NCBI RefSeq assembly: GCF_000185905.1
Contig: NC_014923.1
Span: forward strand, 5,541,501 to 5,605,500
Direction of reading: 5' to 3'
Origin: Mesorhizobium ciceri biovar biserrulae WSM1271
GTDB lineage: Bacteria > Pseudomonadota > Alphaproteobacteria > Rhizobiales > Rhizobiaceae
DNA length: 64,000 nucleotides
Below the pieces are notes generated by a model. The model was not told the DNA's origin and ran no database searches. It worked only from the letters and a program-made list of their open reading frames with translations. Of the stretch, positions 52,858 through 62,332 are shown piece by piece. Each line of letters starts with the position of its first letter. Positions within the stretch are counted from its first letter, which is position 1. A program made the translations under genes and the position numbers.

Positions 52858-55206
52858 TCAGCCCAGAGTGTTCAACGCCCAGCCGGGGGCGACGTGCGGG
52901 AATTCCGGCGGTGGTTCGCGCTCATGCAGCAGTCGAAGCACGCGTGGCGGCGTCAGTGGCAGCTGCCGTACCGGCTTGCCGATGGCGCGTGCCACAGCGC
53001 AGCCGATTGCCGCGCCCACTGCCAGGATCGGGACCTCGCCCGCACCCTTGGTGCCTAGAGGCCCCATCGACGGCGCGCCCTCGTAAAGGTCGGCGGCGAC
53101 CGGAACCACATCCTGCGCCAGCGGCAGGCGATAAGTCTCGAAATCGTCCTGCGCGATGCGTCCGTCGGCGGTGAGCGTCACCTCCTCGTGCAACGCATAG
53201 CCGAGCCCCTGTACCACGCCGCCCTGTATCTGGCCCAGGATGGCGCGCGGGTTGAGCGCGCGGCCGACATCTTGAACTACGCGATAGGCCAGCACCTCGA
53301 CATGGCCGGTGTCCGGATCAACCGCCACCTCGGCCTCGTGAACGACGAAGACGGGAATGTCGAGCGCATCGATGAAATGCCCCATCGCGCAGCCGGACAT
53401 TGCCGGAGTGTTCCTGGCGGCAAAGGCCCCGCTTCCGGTGATCGGGCCAGTGGTTGCCTGTGCATGGGCGACGACAGCGGGGATCGACATGCCGGAACCG
53501 GGACGTCCCGTGATCTCGACACGACCGTCCCGCAGCACCAGGTCTTCCGGTCGGGTCTGGAGCATCTCGCCGGCGGTCCGAAGCAGCTTCTCCCGCACCT
53601 CCGCGCAGGCGGCGATGCTCGCGGCACCAATGGACACGGTGGTGCGCCCACCGCCAACGCCGACATCGAGACCGGCGGCATCCGTATCGGCTTCGCGCAC
53701 GATCACCTGGTCGGGAGCAAGCCCGAGCTGCCCAGCCACGATCTGCGGCAGGGATTGCACCATCGTGCCGGATCCGATCTCCACACCCGAGGTGACCAGC
53801 GTTGCGCTGCCGTCGGCGTTCAAATTCACCGTCGCCGCCGAAGGCCCGACGAAAACGAACCATGTGCCGACCGTGGTCGCAATTCCATAGAGCCTGCTGT
53901 CGGCCTTGGCCTCTGATGTACCGGTGCTGGCGCGCAGTGTCTCCATGCGATCGAGCATCGGACCCAGCACGTCGGCCTCGAAAACCTGCCCCGTGGCACC
54001 GAGATCGCCATCTCCCAGGACATTTTTCTTCCGGAACTCCATTGGGTCGAAGCCTAGCGCATCGCAGATTTCGTCGGTGTGTCGCTCCAACGCGAAGGTG
54101 TTGTAGACGCCGTTGCAAGCTCGGAAAGCGCCGTTGGGTGGTGTGTTGGTGTATACGGCGCGGCTGACGAGCCGCGTTGCGCCAACCCTGTAATTGCCGC
54201 CCAGCGTGTGCGCCGTCATCGTTGTCAGGAAAACCTGTTCGCCGCCATACGCGCCGCAGTCCATCAGCACGACCGCCTCGCGTCCGGCGATGTATCCTTC
54301 GGCAGTGACAGCGGACCGGATGCGGATTTCCGCATTCTCGCGGCAGAGGCAAGTTGCCATCTCTTCCTGCCGGGTGTTTTCCAGGACCACCGTGCGCCCG
54401 GTCATCCGCGCCAGAAGTGCCGTGATCGGCTCGATGGACGCATCGAATTTCAGGCCGAACCCGCCTCCGACAGGCGGCACGGTGACCCGCACACGCCCGG
54501 GCGCAAGCTGCATGACCCTTCCGGTGACGTTGCGAACTGTCCAAGGCACCTGCGTCGAGGTCTGGATGTGAGCCCGGCCGTCCTCCCAGGAGCCGATGGC
54601 AACGCGCGGTTCGAAAGGCACATGGCTCTGCCGGCCGACGGTAAAGCTGCTCTCGACTATGCGTATGTCGGGACGGGCGAAGGCCGCATCGACGTCGCCG
54701 CGGCTGGATTTTGCCTCCCATGCGATGTTGCCGGCACGTGCGCCGCCCTCGGTGATCACCTCATAGCCGCGCCAGCCCTCGTGGACGAGACGGGCTGCGG
54801 GCTGGAGCGCTTCGGCCATGGTGGACACCGGTGCCAGCGGCTCGATCTCAAGCACGATGGCGGCAAGCGCCGCCCGCGCCTGCTTCTCCGTTTCGGCGGC
54901 AACGACGGCGATTGGCTCGCCATGATAGCGGATGGTGTCGATGGCCAGGAGCGGATGGTCGGCAATGCCGATGCCGTAGAGGCCTGGCGCGTCGGCGCCG
55001 GTCGCCACCGCGCGCACGCCAGGACAGCGAAGTGCCGCCGAAAGGTCGAGCTTGCGGATACGCCCCGCGGAAACGGTCGACCGCAGCAGCACGGCATGCA
55101 ACATGTCGGGGCGAACCCGGTCGTTGGTGTATTTCGTCCGCCCGCGCAGCTTGTCCTGCGCATCGCGGCGGGGAAGATTCATCACGGTGGCGGACAGCTC
55201 AGACAT
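52858..55206 (-). CDS. Xanthine dehydrogenase-family molybdopterin-binding large subunit
   Basis: 782 residues. RDAQDKLRGRTKYTNDR at the N-terminus, then FEPRVAIGSWEDGRAHI, PPVGGGFGLK, and near the C-terminus GTKGAGEVP with Glu724 as the likely catalytic base. It hydroxylates an aromatic or N-heterocyclic ring carbon at a molybdenum-cytosine-dinucleotide centre. The ATG at 55206 overlaps the iron-sulfur subunit by 8 nt; the longer frame is within that gene. With CoxS- and CoxM-like subunits it forms a complete three-part enzyme. Confidence 0.93.
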   Translation of the reverse strand: MSELSATVMNLPRRDAQDKLRGRTKYTNDRVRPDMLHAVLLRSTVSAGRIRKLDLSAALRCPGVRAVATGADAPGLYGIGIADHPLLAIDTIRYHGEPIAVVAAETEKQARAALAAIVLEIEPLAPVSTMAEALQPAARLVHEGWRGYEVITEGGARAGNIAWEAKSSRGDVDAAFARPDIRIVESSFTVGRQSHVPFEPRVAIGSWEDGRAHIQTSTQVPWTVRNVTGRVMQLAPGRVRVTVPPVGGGFGLKFDASIEPITALLARMTGRTVVLENTRQEEMATCLCRENAEIRIRSAVTAEGYIAGREAVVLMDCGAYGGEQVFLTTMTAHTLGGNYRVGATRLVSRAVYTNTPPNGAFRACNGVYNTFALERHTDEICDALGFDPMEFRKKNVLGDGDLGATGQVFEADVLGPMLDRMETLRASTGTSEAKADSRLYGIATTVGTWFVFVGPSAATVNLNADGSATLVTSGVEIGSGTMVQSLPQIVAGQLGLAPDQVIVREADTDAAGLDVGVGGGRTTVSIGAASIAACAEVREKLLRTAGEMLQTRPEDLVLRDGRVEITGRPGSGMSIPAVVAHAQATTGPITGSGAFAARNTPAMSGCAMGHFIDALDIPVFVVHEAEVAVDPDTGHVEVLAYRVVQDVGRALNPRAILGQIQGGVVQGLGYALHEEVTLTADGRIAQDDFETYRLPLAQDVVPVAADLYEGAPSMGPLGTKGAGEVPILAVGAAIGCAVARAIGKPVRQLPLTPPRVLRLLHEREPPPEFPHVAPGWALNTLG

Positions 55207-55696
55207 GGAGGCCTCCCACCGACTGGCCAGCCTTCCGCGCTTGGTCAAGGCAGTCGGCCACGGCGTCGACGATCCGCTCATATCCGGTGCAGCGGCAGAT
55301 GTTGCCGACCATCGCGGCCTTGATTTCGGGACGGCTCGCATGCGGATTGTCACGCACGAACGCCGAAAGGCTCATAACTATTCCCGGACAACACATGCCG
55401 CATTGCACGGCATCGGCGGCCTCTAGATTGGCCTGGAGCGGATGCAGCGCCTGGTTTCCGGAACTCAATCCCTCGATGGTCGTGACCGCGCATCCCTGGA
55501 CCAGGCCAATCGGCTTCAGGCAGGACGGCACCGCTTCGTCGTCGACATGCACCGTGCAGGCGCCGCAGAAGCCTTCGCGGCACACGGCTTTGGTCCCCGT
55601 CAGGAATCGTTCCCGCCGCAAGATGTCGACGAGCGGCGTCATCGGATCGCCGTGAAAGCTGCAGTCCTCGCCATTCAGCTGGAATGTCACAACCAT
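55199..55696 (-). CDS. [2Fe-2S] subunit of the molybdenum hydroxylase
   Basis: 165 residues. Plant-type cluster ligands Cys39, Cys44, Cys47 and Cys59 (CREGFCGAC...C), second cluster ligands Cys99, Cys102, Cys134 and Cys136 (CGMC, CRC). It passes electrons from the molybdenum site to FAD. CGMCCPG replaces the common CGFCTPG, which places an extra cysteine beside a cluster ligand. It overlaps both neighbouring genes by about 10 nt. Confidence 0.94.
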   Translation of the reverse strand: MVVTFQLNGEDCSFHGDPMTPLVDILRRERFLTGTKAVCREGFCGACTVHVDDEAVPSCLKPIGLVQGCAVTTIEGLSSGNQALHPLQANLEAADAVQCGMCCPGIVMSLSAFVRDNPHASRPEIKAAMVGNICRCTGYERIVDAVADCLDQARKAGQSVGGLHV

Positions 55697-56544
55697 GCCA
55701 GGCCCTCGGTCTTGAGAAGTGCGGCAACACCGCGCTTGACCAGCGGCGGAAGAACCTGGCGCCGGTACCAACCCTCCGCTTCCCTGCCGTCGCGGCCCTG
55801 AAAATCATTGTGCTCCAGTGCAAGCCCGGCAGCGCGCTCCGGATCGAGCGCGGAGGCCTGGCTTGCCCTCATCGCCTGTTCGAGCGCCGTCCAGCGCCGC
55901 GCTACCGGCTCCACCGAGCCGACGGCGATGCGACATCGTTTGTCCTTGTCCACCGCAAGCGAGACGACGGCGACCGGATAGTCGCCAGCCTTCCGAAGCG
56001 GCAGGCGGATATGCGCGCTTGCGACAAGGTCGCGGCGCAGATGAATTCTCGTCACAATCGCCTCTGCCAGCAGCGCATGCCTGTCTTTGAGGAAATCCGA
56101 AATACCGATGAGTTTTGGGCCTTCGAACGTCTCCAGCTCCACCGTCGCCTCACAGACGAGAAGCGCAGGGGCGAGATCGGCGGCGGCAAAGTCGAGGGCA
56201 CAAATGTTGCCGCCCACGGTGGCGACCCTTCGGATACCGGGATTGGCCGCGTTCTCCGCCGCGGCAACCAGACCTTCGAAGCCCGCTGCCCCATGCAACG
56301 CGCGGCCAAGGACTGCGTGGGTAACAGCTGCACCTATCACGACATGGTCCGAGTCGATTTCGACCTTGGACAAGGCCGGTATTCGGTCGAGTGCGACCAC
56401 AGCGTCGGGAAGGTCGACCCCGCGTTGGGGATCACGCATCATCCAGGTGCCGCCTGCAAGCACCACCGCGCCCTGCCGGCGTGCGGCCATTGCCTCTTCA
56501 AGTGTGCTGGCCGCGGTGAACGATCGTCCCACGCCTGGTGCCAT
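55687..56544 (-). CDS. FAD-binding subunit of the molybdenum hydroxylase
   Basis: 285 residues of the CoxM/CutM family. The two FAD-binding loops are AGGTWM (30-35) and TVGGNI (109-114). It is the first gene of the operon, behind a LysR-type box and a leader similar to that of the pxpA operon, with a CCGAGGGG ribosome-binding region. Flavin is the site where electrons leave the enzyme to the acceptor. Confidence 0.93.
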   Translation of the reverse strand: MAPGVGRSFTAASTLEEAMAARRQGAVVLAGGTWMMRDPQRGVDLPDAVVALDRIPALSKVEIDSDHVVIGAAVTHAVLGRALHGAAGFEGLVAAAENAANPGIRRVATVGGNICALDFAAADLAPALLVCEATVELETFEGPKLIGISDFLKDRHALLAEAIVTRIHLRRDLVASAHIRLPLRKAGDYPVAVVSLAVDKDKRCRIAVGSVEPVARRWTALEQAMRASQASALDPERAAGLALEHNDFQGRDGREAEGWYRRQVLPPLVKRGVAALLKTEGLAWL

Positions 56545-56611
56545 CTGTCATACCCCTCGGAGCAGCCAACCTTCGCGGCGCTGCGACATTGTTGCTCCAG
56601 CTTTAGGTTCC

Positions 56612-56656
56612 TGTGAAATAGTAATTCTTTGAATATGGTATCGAAAAAACAGATAA
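56612..56656 (-). promoter_or_regulatory. LysR box and promoter of the molybdenum hydroxylase operon
   Basis: Minus strand: TTATCTGTTTTTTCGATA (56656-56639), 15 nt, then TACTATTTCACA (56623-56612). It differs from the pxpA box at one of 18 bases, has the same spacing and the same 12-mer, and both lie about 68 nt before the first start codon. The leaders downstream also align, including CGCCGC and CGAGGGGTA. Confidence 0.7.
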
Positions 56657-56668
56657 CTCTGGCATCCC

Positions 56669-56699
56669 GCGAGCGCCCGCAAGATTGCGGCGCGCTCGC
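56669..56699 (-). terminator. Hairpin between hyuB and the molybdenum hydroxylase operon
   Basis: GCGAGCG (56669-56675) pairs with CGCTCGC (56693-56699), and inside it CCGCAA (56677-56682) pairs with TTGCGG (56685-56690). It lies 7 nt after the hyuB stop. The only T-run on the minus strand is about 20 nt further on, inside the LysR box, so termination may be partial or Rho-assisted. Confidence 0.55.
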
Positions 56700-56705
56700 T
56701 GGCGC

Positions 56706-58673
56706 TCAAACCCAGTGGGTGACGGTCCGTTTCTCAAAACTCTCCCGGAACTGGGCGGTGGTTTTGGGAAGTAGTTCGCCAGTCTCCCAGTCGAGGATCA
56801 CGGCATAGTGCCGAACCGCATCGAGCGTATCGATCTCGCCGGAGCGATATTTGCGCGCGACCTCCTCGGGATCCATGCGTGCCCAGCCCTTCCGTTTCGC
56901 CCGGATGTCGGCACGGCAGGCTTCGGTCGCCATCTCGTCGATTTCGTACTGGCACAGGTCGCGGTCGATTTCGCGGATCACCACACCGTAGTCAGTCCTG
57001 GCACGCTCCAGGGAAACGTAGTCGTCGATCACGTCCTCCATCACCTTGCGGGGCTCGCGCTGCAGTGGATCGCCGAAACCACCGCCGCCGGCCGTCGGAC
57101 GAGCGAACTGGTCGCCTGTGTGGACGGAGTAATCGGAGAATACGGAGCCGAGCCAGATCTCGGTCTCTTCTCCGGCGCGCTTCATGGTCAAGCCGTGGGG
57201 CATCGACGGCAGGCCTCCTTCGACACCCCAGACGACAGCACGCTCGCGGTCGCAAATATAGGACATGACGGCATTTTCAGCCTCAAGCAGCAATGAGGTC
57301 TTCTGCACGCCGACGCCGCCCCGCCACTTGCCGGGCCCGGCTGAATCCTGCTTGATCTGGAACTCGAGCGTCCGAGTGGGATTGACCCGCTCGTTGCCTT
57401 CGTTCGGCTGCGACATCAGCCCGGTTCCGAAGCAGGCGGTTGTGACATCGGCACCATCCTTGCCGTTGCGCCCGCCCCAGCCGCCAGGCAGCCATTCGTA
57501 AAACATGAAGATCGGCTTTTCGGGTTTGCGCGCATCCCGTCCCCCGGCCAGCAGATATTCGAGGTTGAAGGCGCAGGCGATAGCGCGTTCGGGCATGATC
57601 TTCGACCACATCTCGAAGATCGCGTTCATGATCTTTTCAAACGGCATCAGGAACCCGGTCACCGCCACCGGCCATTCCGCGCTGACGATGCTATTCTTCG
57701 GCGCGGTCACCTCGATCATCCGGTAAAACCCGCTGTTGAGCGGGAGGTCCGGAAAGAAGGTTTTCATGCCGGCGACCACGGCCGAGAAGGTTGCGCCCGG
57801 TGCGGAATTATACATCGAGGCAATGGTCGAGTGGCTTCCCGTAAAATCGTAGTGGATCGTGTCGCCCTTGATCGTCATCTTGATGCGGATCGGGATCATG
57901 CCCTCGCCGGCACCGAGATCCCGGTCGATGTAGTCGACCGTCTCCCAGGTGCCGTCGGGCAGCTCCGCCAGACGCTTTCGCACGGCACGTTCGACGTAGT
58001 CCTGAACCTCCTCCATACCGCGCATGACCTGGCCGCGTCCGTACTTCTTGACCAGCCGCAGCAGTTCGCGCTCGGCCGCCTGCGTCGCTTGCGCCTGGGA
58101 ATGGATGTCGCCAATGATCGATGCGGGATCGCGCGTGTTGGCCGCGATCATGTTGGCAACATCGGAGCAGAAGCGGCCGCGCTGGAAAAGGCGCAGCGGC
58201 GTTATCCGCAGCCCTTCGCGGAACATGTCGCGGGCGGTGACGTCGAAGGAGCCCGGCACCGAGCCGCCGAGATCCGACCAGTGTCCGTTCGACTGGGAGA
58301 AGCCGATCAGTTTGTCTTCATCGAAGATCGGCCGGACGAGCCGAACGTCGCTGAAATGCGTACCGCCGGCATAAGGATCGTTGATTGCGTAGACATCGCC
58401 GGGTGCCATATCGCCTTCGAAGACCCGGATCACTTCCTTACACGTGTTGTGCAATGTGCCGACATGGACCGCGATGTCGTAGTTGCCCTGGGCGACGGAG
58501 TTGCCATCGGCGTCGTGCAGGGCATTCGAAAAGTCTCGGTTGTAGATGACGAAGGAATAGCAGGTGCGAAGCATCTGTTCGGCCATCTGGTCGACGGTGG
58601 TGATGAAGGAGTTCTTCAGCACCTCGAACGTTACCGGATCGAGGCCAGGGCTCGTTTCAATCAGCTTTGTCAT
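56706..58673 (-). CDS. hyuB: Hydantoinase B/oxoprolinase family subunit
   Basis: 655 residues, the usual HyuB length. DPVTFEVLKNSFITTVDQMAE at the start, then FSNALHDADGN, INDPYAGGTHFSDV, and the long HyuB core with GGWGGRNGKDGAD. With HyuA it opens hydantoin-, oxoproline- or lactam-type rings using ATP. It starts 3 nt after hyuA with an AAAGG site. A hairpin follows its stop, so hyuAB may form its own transcript. Confidence 0.93.
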   Translation of the reverse strand: MTKLIETSPGLDPVTFEVLKNSFITTVDQMAEQMLRTCYSFVIYNRDFSNALHDADGNSVAQGNYDIAVHVGTLHNTCKEVIRVFEGDMAPGDVYAINDPYAGGTHFSDVRLVRPIFDEDKLIGFSQSNGHWSDLGGSVPGSFDVTARDMFREGLRITPLRLFQRGRFCSDVANMIAANTRDPASIIGDIHSQAQATQAAERELLRLVKKYGRGQVMRGMEEVQDYVERAVRKRLAELPDGTWETVDYIDRDLGAGEGMIPIRIKMTIKGDTIHYDFTGSHSTIASMYNSAPGATFSAVVAGMKTFFPDLPLNSGFYRMIEVTAPKNSIVSAEWPVAVTGFLMPFEKIMNAIFEMWSKIMPERAIACAFNLEYLLAGGRDARKPEKPIFMFYEWLPGGWGGRNGKDGADVTTACFGTGLMSQPNEGNERVNPTRTLEFQIKQDSAGPGKWRGGVGVQKTSLLLEAENAVMSYICDRERAVVWGVEGGLPSMPHGLTMKRAGEETEIWLGSVFSDYSVHTGDQFARPTAGGGGFGDPLQREPRKVMEDVIDDYVSLERARTDYGVVIREIDRDLCQYEIDEMATEACRADIRAKRKGWARMDPEEVARKYRSGEIDTLDAVRHYAVILDWETGELLPKTTAQFRESFEKRTVTHWV

Positions 58674-58676
58674 GTT

Positions 58677-60704
58677 TCAGCCTTTCGTCACGATGAGAAT
58701 GTTCAGGAAGCCATCGACGGTCGCGCTCATTCCCGGCGGAACCACGGTGGTGGAATCGAACTGTTCGACGATGGCGGGTCCCGCAAAGGCAGCGCCGGCG
58801 CTGAGTTGATCGCGTTCATAGACAGCCGCATCATGAGATACGCCGTCGAACCAGACGCCGCGGCGGCCGAGCGGCTCGGGCACATGAGGCAAGACTCCGT
58901 GTCGCGGTATCTCGGCTTTCGGGACGATGCCGATCGCCTTGACCGCGATGCGGAAGATCGATACCGGCGCGTCTTCGCGGCGGTAGTTGAACTCGCGTTC
59001 GTGTTCGTTGTGGAATGCCTCGATCAGCGGGCAGATGCTCTCGATGCGCGCCGGGGCTGACACCGCGAGCGAGCGCCACTGGCCCTGGTACATCATCTCG
59101 ACCGTGCGCTGCAGCGCCATGTCTTCCTGCGCCACGCCCTCATGGCCCAGACGCTCAACCGCCTGTTTTTCCATCAGAACAAAGGCTGCCTGCATCTCGG
59201 CGGGCGAGACAGTCGAAGCATCGGCCATGAAGCTTTCGGAGAAATCGTGCTGCACGTCGACGAGAAGGCAACCGAGCGCGGAGGTAACGCCGGGATTGGG
59301 CGGTACGATCACGGTTGGAATCGAAAGCTCCTTGGCCACAGCCGCTCCGTGCAAAGCGCCAGCACCGCCGAATGCGACCAGCGCAAAGTCGCGCGGGTCG
59401 TAGCCTCGGCTGATGGAGAGAAGCCGGACGGCATTGCCCATATTGGCGTTGGCGACGGCGATGATCGCCTCGGCCGCCTGGTGGAGTTCCATGCCGAAGG
59501 GTTCCGCCACCGTCTCCTGAACCGCCTCGGCGGCCAGAGCGGGGTCGAGCGTGATCTTGCCGCCCGCAAGGCTGGTGCCGAGACGGCCGAGCACCACATT
59601 GGCATCGGTGTTGGTGGCAATGCGGTTGCCATTCTTGTAGCAGGCCGGACCTGGAAAGGCGCCAGCGGACTGCGGTCCGTTGCGCAAGCTGCCGCCCTCG
59701 TCCTGCCATGCCAACGACCCGCCGCCCGCACCGATGGTCAATACCTCGATGGAGGGGAAGCGGATCGGATATCCGAATTCGATGTACCAGTCCTTTGTGA
59801 TGCGCGACTCCCCGTTCCAGGCCAGCGAGACGTCGGTGCTGGTGCCGCCCATGTCGAAGCCGATCGAGTTCGGGTAGCCACAGAGATTTCCGATGAAGCG
59901 GCTTGCGATCGCTCCGGCGGCGATGCCGGATCCCGCGAGCCGGGCTGAGAAATCCTTGACGCTCGCGGGCGTCATGACCCCGCCACCGCTGTGCAGCAAC
60001 AGGAGATCTCGCTTGTATCCGGCGTCGGCAAGCTTTTCTCCGAGACGCGACACGTAGTCGACGACGACCGGGGCGCAGACGGCGTTCGCCATGGTGGTGG
60101 AAAAACGTTCGTGCTCGAAGATTTCCGGCATCACCTCCGAGGAGATCGAGACCGGCAGATCCGGCATTGCCTCCTTCAGGATCTCACGCATGCGGCGCTC
60201 GTTGGCGCCGTTGACATAGGAGTTCATGAAGCAGACGGCGATGGACTTGACCTGCCGTTTCTTGAGAATCTCCGCGACACGGCGCGCGGCCTCTTCGTCC
60301 AACGCTTCCAGGATCGTGCCCTCGGCACTGACCCGTTCCCGGACGGTCAGCCGGTCGCGGCGCGGGATATAGGGCTTGGCGACATCTTTGTAGGTGTCCC
60401 AGAGATCTTCCTTGTTGGCGCGACGGATCTCTACAACGTCACGAAAACCCTCGCTGCAGACCATTGCGGTGCGCGGCAGACGGCGGGTGATCAGCGCATT
60501 GGTGGCGACCGTCGTACCATGAGAGAACATCGTTACCTCCGAAAGATCGATGCGCCCCTGCTCCACGCCATTCATGATGGCCTGCATGGGATCGTCAGGC
60601 GTGGAGGCGGTTTTTTCGATGCGGATCGCTCCATTGTCTTCGTCCATGATGCAGATGTCGGTGAAAGTCCCTCCGACGTCGACGGCAACTCTGATTCGGC
60701 TCAT
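58677..60704 (-). CDS. hyuA: Hydantoinase A/oxoprolinase family subunit (ATP-binding)
   Basis: 675 residues. The actin-like ATP-binding start VAVDVGGTFTDI (Asp9 to Asp16), FSHGTTVATNALI and GFDMGGTSTDVSLA are clear HyuA features. It phosphorylates the ring amide to help opening by HyuB. The ATG at 60704 is chosen; the extra ten codons upstream lack a start signal. It lies downstream of the araC-type gene in the same direction. Confidence 0.93.
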   Translation of the reverse strand: MSRIRVAVDVGGTFTDICIMDEDNGAIRIEKTASTPDDPMQAIMNGVEQGRIDLSEVTMFSHGTTVATNALITRRLPRTAMVCSEGFRDVVEIRRANKEDLWDTYKDVAKPYIPRRDRLTVRERVSAEGTILEALDEEAARRVAEILKKRQVKSIAVCFMNSYVNGANERRMREILKEAMPDLPVSISSEVMPEIFEHERFSTTMANAVCAPVVVDYVSRLGEKLADAGYKRDLLLLHSGGGVMTPASVKDFSARLAGSGIAAGAIASRFIGNLCGYPNSIGFDMGGTSTDVSLAWNGESRITKDWYIEFGYPIRFPSIEVLTIGAGGGSLAWQDEGGSLRNGPQSAGAFPGPACYKNGNRIATNTDANVVLGRLGTSLAGGKITLDPALAAEAVQETVAEPFGMELHQAAEAIIAVANANMGNAVRLLSISRGYDPRDFALVAFGGAGALHGAAVAKELSIPTVIVPPNPGVTSALGCLLVDVQHDFSESFMADASTVSPAEMQAAFVLMEKQAVERLGHEGVAQEDMALQRTVEMMYQGQWRSLAVSAPARIESICPLIEAFHNEHEREFNYRREDAPVSIFRIAVKAIGIVPKAEIPRHGVLPHVPEPLGRRGVWFDGVSHDAAVYERDQLSAGAAFAGPAIVEQFDSTTVVPPGMSATVDGFLNILIVTKG

Positions 60705-60806
60705 GACAGTTCCTTCGCTAGGTCTTGCGGGCAAAGCCCCGCCTTCGTCGCCCCTTGCCGGGGAGACGTTGCATGAATGGTGGAATTGGCCCGGATTTCG
60801 TCGGGA

Positions 60807-61787
60807 CTAGTGGCGCTCTCGCGAGGCCGAAGAGCCGCCCGCCCGGTTCGCTGCTTCGCGACGGGTATCCGTCGGTGCGCAGCCGAACCGCGTCCGGTAG
60901 TGCTTGCAGAACTGGGACTGGTCGGCGAAGCCCCAGCGGTAAGCAATCTCGGCTACGCTGCTGATGTTGGTCACCGACATCAGCTCCTCGGCGCAAAGTT
61001 CAAGCCGGGCGTCGCGGATGAAGCCGTTGATCGACTGGTTGCTGTCCTGAAAAAGGACCTGCAGGTAACGCAGGGAGATGCCGCAGGCATCAGCCACCGC
61101 CTGCGGGCCGAGGTCGGAATTCTTCAGATTGTCGCGAATATACTGCTCGGCACGATGCAAATGGCCGGCCCGGATCGACGAGATGCTGCTGTCCAGCACG
61201 CGATCGTCGCTCACGATCGACAGGCACAGCATTTCCAGGATGTGCCTGCCCATCATCTCACGAGCGACTTCAGTGATCTCATCGAGATGGCCGATCGTGG
61301 TTCGCACCGTGTCGAGGAAGAGCGCGGCGATGCCTTGGGTCGCGTCGAAACTGAGCGCACTGAGCCGTTCGGCGGATCCGATCCGTGCCCGAACGCTCGA
61401 TGATGGTACCTTGAGGACCCACAGCGCGTTTGGCTTGCCGTGCCAGAATTCGTAAGGCGCATCTCCCCGCTCGACGAGAAAGCCCCCCGGCCTGCAATTG
61501 ACGGTTCTCGACCCTTGCGAGAAATTCACCTCCGACATCTCCGGGATCGTGATGAGCAGGCTGGCGTCACGCTCGTTGAGGAAGTGGCGGCGGTGGCGAC
61601 GATAGCTTACGGCATCGCAGCGCATTTTAGACACGCTGACGAGCCCAAGCGAGAAGGTTTCCAGCGTGCCTGAAAATTCGCGACGGTTCCGATACTCGGT
61701 GTCGAGCGGAAAATAGGCTTCGGTAACAGCGGCTTGCCAGGCATCACCGCCTGCGGGACCGCCGATCGTATCGACGACGTATTTCAT
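60807..61787 (-). CDS. AraC family transcriptional regulator
   Basis: 326 residues. The C-terminal 95 residues hold two helix-turn-helix units (GPQAVADACGISLRYLQVLF and SSVAEIAYRWGFADQSQFCKHYRTRFG), the second being the AraC signature. The N-terminal part is a sensor domain like that of AraC-binding-like or FeaR-type proteins. It is directly upstream of hyuAB on the same strand, 102 nt away, and is the likely activator of those genes. Confidence 0.92.
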   Translation of the reverse strand: MKYVVDTIGGPAGGDAWQAAVTEAYFPLDTEYRNRREFSGTLETFSLGLVSVSKMRCDAVSYRRHRRHFLNERDASLLITIPEMSEVNFSQGSRTVNCRPGGFLVERGDAPYEFWHGKPNALWVLKVPSSSVRARIGSAERLSALSFDATQGIAALFLDTVRTTIGHLDEITEVAREMMGRHILEMLCLSIVSDDRVLDSSISSIRAGHLHRAEQYIRDNLKNSDLGPQAVADACGISLRYLQVLFQDSNQSINGFIRDARLELCAEELMSVTNISSVAEIAYRWGFADQSQFCKHYRTRFGCAPTDTRREAANRAGGSSASRERH

Positions 61788-62008
61788 TCCCCGACCTTTC
61801 TGGTTGACCCGGTTGTCCCGGTGTTGTTCCGAAGATTACAGGAATTCACCGGCGCGTATTGGTCAAAAACGAATAAACTTATGCGGTCGGCCCAGGACCG
61901 GAGCTCGCGACGGTTGCAGTTGTCGTCACGATCAGTGTGCAGCTGATCAAACCAGCCTTGGCGCGCAAACCGCCAGCCGATTTGGAACCATGCATTCTGT
62001 TCGCACAC

Positions 62009-62332
62009 TCATTCAGGAAAAGTTGTCGGCTTCCAGATGTGGGCGGAAATGATGTCCTGCAGTTCCGTGCGCACCGCACGGAAGAGTGGCAGCAGCGTGT
62101 AGCGGCGGGAAGCGACAATGTCCGCCTCGTCCTCAATCGAGAGCACCGTCGATCTCGGTTCCTTCGGACCAGTCGATAGATCGGCGACCGAAGCTCGCCT
62201 CTTCCACTTCGCAACCGTCTTCCGGTTGATCCCGTAGCGCTTGGCCAGCCCCCTCAGGCTCTCTTGACTATGCTGTATCGCTCGACGGACCGCCTCTGTC
62301 GTTTTGGCGCTCCCATGCAGAACTTGGCCCAT
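62009..62332 (-). pseudogene. Truncated IS481-family transposase
   Basis: About the first 85 residues match the N-terminus of IS481-type transposases: MGQVLHGSAKTTEAVRRAI, RYGINRKTVAKWKRR and TGPKEPRSTVLS form its helix-turn-helix part. After YTLLPL the sequence no longer follows the family; about 27 unrelated residues lead to a stop, and the DDE catalytic domain is absent. So it is a dead fragment. I see no terminal repeats around it. Confidence 0.8.

Noticed and set aside
60708..60806. Short inverted repeats between araC and hyuA
   Set aside because: Stems of four to five GC pairs with mismatches; not beyond what GC-rich sequence gives by chance.
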